This document shows, piece by piece, positions 62,215 to 64,000 of a stretch of 64,000 nt of DNA (positions are counted from its first letter, which is position 1; each line of letters starts with the position of its first letter). Source of the stretch: Rhizobium sp. Q54 (GTDB taxonomy: Bacteria > Pseudomonadota > Alphaproteobacteria > Rhizobiales > Xanthobacteraceae); assembly GCA_945907045.1 (NCBI GenBank), contig CAMDSH010000002.1:124001-188000 (forward strand), given 5' to 3'. The position numbers and the translations under genes were made by a program. The notes beneath the pieces were generated by a model that was not told the DNA's origin, did not search any database, and worked only from the letters and a program-made list of their open reading frames with translations.

Positions 62215-62580
62215 TCAGGCGCGGCCGAGCAGGCCGGCGGCGAGTTCGCGGTTGATGTTGATGAGCGGAGCGAGCTTTTCCGGCTTCGGGTCGCCGGTGA
62301 TCGCCATGGTCTGTTTCATCACGAACAGGCCGAGATTGGCGATGTTTTGGCGGACGCTCTTGGCGAGCTGCGAATCCTTGTCGGTCGCCGAAGTCAGAAA
62401 GATCGTCCAGAGCTTGCGATTATAAAGTAGTGCGTTGTGAAGTTCGGGGCTTGTGCGATCCCATGCGGCCTGCGCCGCCTGTAGCCGCGAAGCGGCTTGC
62501 AGCAACAAGTCCGCTTCCAGTTCACGCGGACTGGAGATCTGCTTTGCGACCTTTCCGTAGGCTCGCGCCGGATTCTGCAT
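62215..62580 (-). CDS. flaF: Flagellar biosynthesis regulator FlaF
   Basis: Cytoplasmic regulator of 121 residues that promotes flagellin synthesis in alphaproteobacteria, opposing FlbT. It starts MQNPARAYGKVAKQISSPRE and has LLLQAASRLQAAQAAWDRTS and LWTIFLTSATDKDSQLAKSV. It overlaps the end of flbT by 59 bases in another frame, so translation of the two is probably linked. Confidence 0.93.
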   Translation of the reverse strand: MQNPARAYGKVAKQISSPRELEADLLLQAASRLQAAQAAWDRTSPELHNALLYNRKLWTIFLTSATDKDSQLAKSVRQNIANLGLFVMKQTMAITGDPKPEKLAPLININRELAAGLLGRA

Positions 62581-62956
62581 TGCTTAGTAGCTCCTGCTCG
62601 TAGGTGATTAATTCCTGGGCTTTCTTGAGAGCCTTATAAAGCTCGCCCGTTAAGATATGATTATTGATAATTTCAACATAACGCCCGGTGCTCGGCGCCG
62701 CCTGCAGCAAGTCGTTCATCAGGCTGAAATAGGTCTCGTGGTGCGGGCGCGGGTCGCGCGCGGTGTACATCAGCTGGATGGCGAGATAGATGCGGGTCGC
62801 CGGCGTGACCGCGCGCTCGACCGTCATGATGTCCTTCTCGCGCAGGATAGGCACGCGGCCTTCGATCAGAAATTTGGCGCGCTGGTCGTCATTGGTGATG
62901 ATACAATCGCCGATGAGAATGCGCTCGCCGGGCTTGAGTTCGATTCGCAGGGCCAT
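62522..62956 (-). CDS. flbT: Flagellin synthesis repressor FlbT
   Basis: RNA-binding regulator of 144 residues that binds the flagellin mRNA leader and limits translation or stability when no hook is complete. It starts MALRIELKPGERILIGDCII and has NDDQRAKFLIEGRVPILREK, followed by VTPATRIYLAIQLMYTARDP and GRYVEIINNHILTGELYKAL. The C-terminus SGASLRKGRKADLQSA lies within the flaF overlap. An upstream in-frame ATG would add 13 unlikely residues. Confidence 0.94.
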   Translation of the reverse strand: MALRIELKPGERILIGDCIITNDDQRAKFLIEGRVPILREKDIMTVERAVTPATRIYLAIQLMYTARDPRPHHETYFSLMNDLLQAAPSTGRYVEIINNHILTGELYKALKKAQELITYEQELLSNAESGASLRKGRKADLQSA

Positions 62957-63018
62957 CTGGATACTCCGATCGTTATTTTTATAACGCCGCGACACCTTGC
63001 AAACGGTTAACGAGACAT

Positions 63019-63051
63019 AAAAAAAAACGGCGGGGCAATTGGCCCCGCCGT
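63019..63051 (-). terminator. Terminator of the flagellin gene
   Basis: ACGGCGGGG / CCCCGCCGT around a CAATTGG loop, with a run of nine Ts on the minus-strand side. It separates flagellin from flbT, so flbT/flaF need their own promoter or readthrough. Confidence 0.9.
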
Positions 63052-63073
63052 CTCTTTGAGTTTGTAGCTGCGA

Positions 63074-64000
63074 TTACTGGAACAGGCGCAGCACGCTCTG
63101 GCTGGCCTGCGAGGCGAGCGAGAGAGCGGTGGTGGAAAGGCTCTGGCGGGTCTGCAACGCCAGCATGTTCGCGCCTTCCTGGTTGGTATCGGCCAGCACG
63201 AGGTTGTCGGCACCCGACTGCAGGGTGTTGACCATCGCCTTCGTGAAGTCCTGACGGGTCTGCACGACCGACAGGCTGGAACCGAACGACACGGCCTGCG
63301 AGCGCAGGGTGCCGAGGGCTGCCGTGAGGTCGTCCAGGGCCGCGGTCACGTCGCCAGCGGACTGGAACGAGTTCTGCGCCGCAGCGATGCTGAGGCCAGC
63401 CGAATCGAACGTGACGCCCGTGATCGACTGCGTGGACGTTCCACGCTCGTTGAACACGACCGAGAGGTTGTCGCCGTTCAGCAGGTTGACGCCGTTGTAA
63501 CCGGAGTCAGTGGCCAGCTGATCGATCTGCGAGCGGATCGAGTCGTACTGCGAAGCCAGCGAGGTACGGGTCGTATTGACGGTGCCAGTCGTGGTGCCGG
63601 CGACGAGGCCGAGACCCAACTTTTCAGCCGCCGACGAGGTACCGCCGATGACGATGTTGCCGCCTTCGAGGTTCAGGAGCTGCAGCTTACCATCGCTGGT
63701 GAGCGAAGCCTGAATCTTGATGCCCGCGGTGTTGTTGATCTGGTTCATGATGTTCGTCACGGTGTCGCCAGCGCCGGCCACAGCGGTATAGGTCGCGGTG
63801 GTGGTGCCGTCGTTCACAGTGAGCGTGTCGGTGTTGGCGCTGAACGTGATCACGCTGGCACCGGTGAGACCAGCGACGGAGCCGGTAACCTTGGCGCTCG
63901 TGCTGGTGCTCTGCTGGGCCTGCTGAGCAATAGCCTGCGCGCTCTGAACCAGCTTGGTCAGAGAGGTAAGGCCGTTGTTCGCCGCCTGCAGGGTCTGCGT
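63074..64000 (-). CDS. Flagellin, C-terminal part (cut by window end)
   Basis: Filament subunit. The frame is open to the window edge, with 308 codons visible plus the stop. The D1 helices begin in TQTLQAANNGLTSLTKLVQS at the edge. The visible domain includes TLTVNDGTTTATYTAVAGAG and GGNIVIGGTSSAAEKLGLGL, then the conserved RSQIDQLATDSGYNGVNLLN and the terminal DNLVLADTNQEGANMLALQT with ASQSVLRLFQ. The TVNDGT motif repeats one in FlgE. The N-terminus is outside the window. Confidence 0.95.
   Translation of the reverse strand, partial: TQTLQAANNGLTSLTKLVQSAQAIAQQAQQSTSTSAKVTGSVAGLTGASVITFSANTDTLTVNDGTTTATYTAVAGAGDTVTNIMNQINNTAGIKIQASLTSDGKLQLLNLEGGNIVIGGTSSAAEKLGLGLVAGTTTGTVNTTRTSLASQYDSIRSQIDQLATDSGYNGVNLLNGDNLSVVFNERGTSTQSITGVTFDSAGLSIAAAQNSFQSAGDVTAALDDLTAALGTLRSQAVSFGSSLSVVQTRQDFTKAMVNTLQSGADNLVLADTNQEGANMLALQTRQSLSTTALSLASQASQSVLRLFQ

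Overview
This 64 kb window is a high-GC chromosomal segment from an alphaproteobacterium, most likely a Hyphomicrobiales member of the Bradyrhizobium/Rhodopseudomonas/Xanthobacteraceae kind. The evidence is the FlbT/FlaF flagellin regulators, a thioredoxin-reductase-type ferredoxin-NADP reductase beside a 2Fe-2S ferredoxin, a very long apolipoprotein-like coiled-coil membrane protein resembling the growth-pole-ring protein of polar-growing rhizobia, an MlaE permease carrying an N-terminal STAS domain, and several dispersed intergenic palindromes. I see no rRNA or tRNA genes, transposases, phage genes or CRISPR array.

Layout. 1-4 kb: the 3'-truncated GDP-mannose enzyme manC (minus strand), diverging from the lipid II flippase murJ. 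3-7.5 kb: an RND efflux adaptor and pump. 7.7-11.2 kb: two c-type cytochromes, an EamA exporter and a periplasmic metallo-beta-lactamase-fold hydrolase. 11.3-12.8 kb: a stand-alone Lrp/AsnC ligand-binding domain and two tandem HupE/UreJ-type membrane proteins. 12.9-16.4 kb: a TPP riboswitch driving thiM-thiE-thiD and a TRAP solute-binding protein. 16.5-17.2 kb: an outer-membrane barrel gene broken by a stop codon. 17.4-25.1 kb: metabolic and membrane genes (FAH-family hydrolase, SDR, threonine/serine dehydratase, MFS transporter, dipeptide epimerase) and uncharacterised proteins. 25.3-28 kb: an mlaEFD-like lipid transport operon.

28-35 kb: the 1,404-residue growth-pole-ring-like protein, diverging from an HPt domain protein, ferredoxin and ferredoxin reductase. 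34.8-39.2 kb: two orphan ABC solute-binding proteins, a polytopic membrane protein and a VWA/CoxE protein. 39.3-39.5 kb: a small transcription unit with a 25-codon ORF behind a complete anti-16S Shine-Dalgarno sequence. 39.6-49.4 kb: a UPF0178 protein, two paralogous long coiled-coil proteins, a methyltransferase, an amidohydrolase, a lactate permease and another MBL hydrolase. 49.6-56.4 kb: UspA, SixA, a FAD oxidoreductase with a long charged tail, MipA/OmpV, a lipoprotein, MoxR ATPase and MsrB.

56.6-64 kb: a flagellar block. flgE-flgK-flgL lies on the plus strand behind a candidate sigma-54 promoter. flagellin (cut by the window end), flbT and flaF lie on the minus strand. The most interesting themes are the polar-growth/coiled-coil genes with CtrA-like sites, the small-peptide RNA unit, the riboswitch with no separate expression platform, and the interrupted porin gene.
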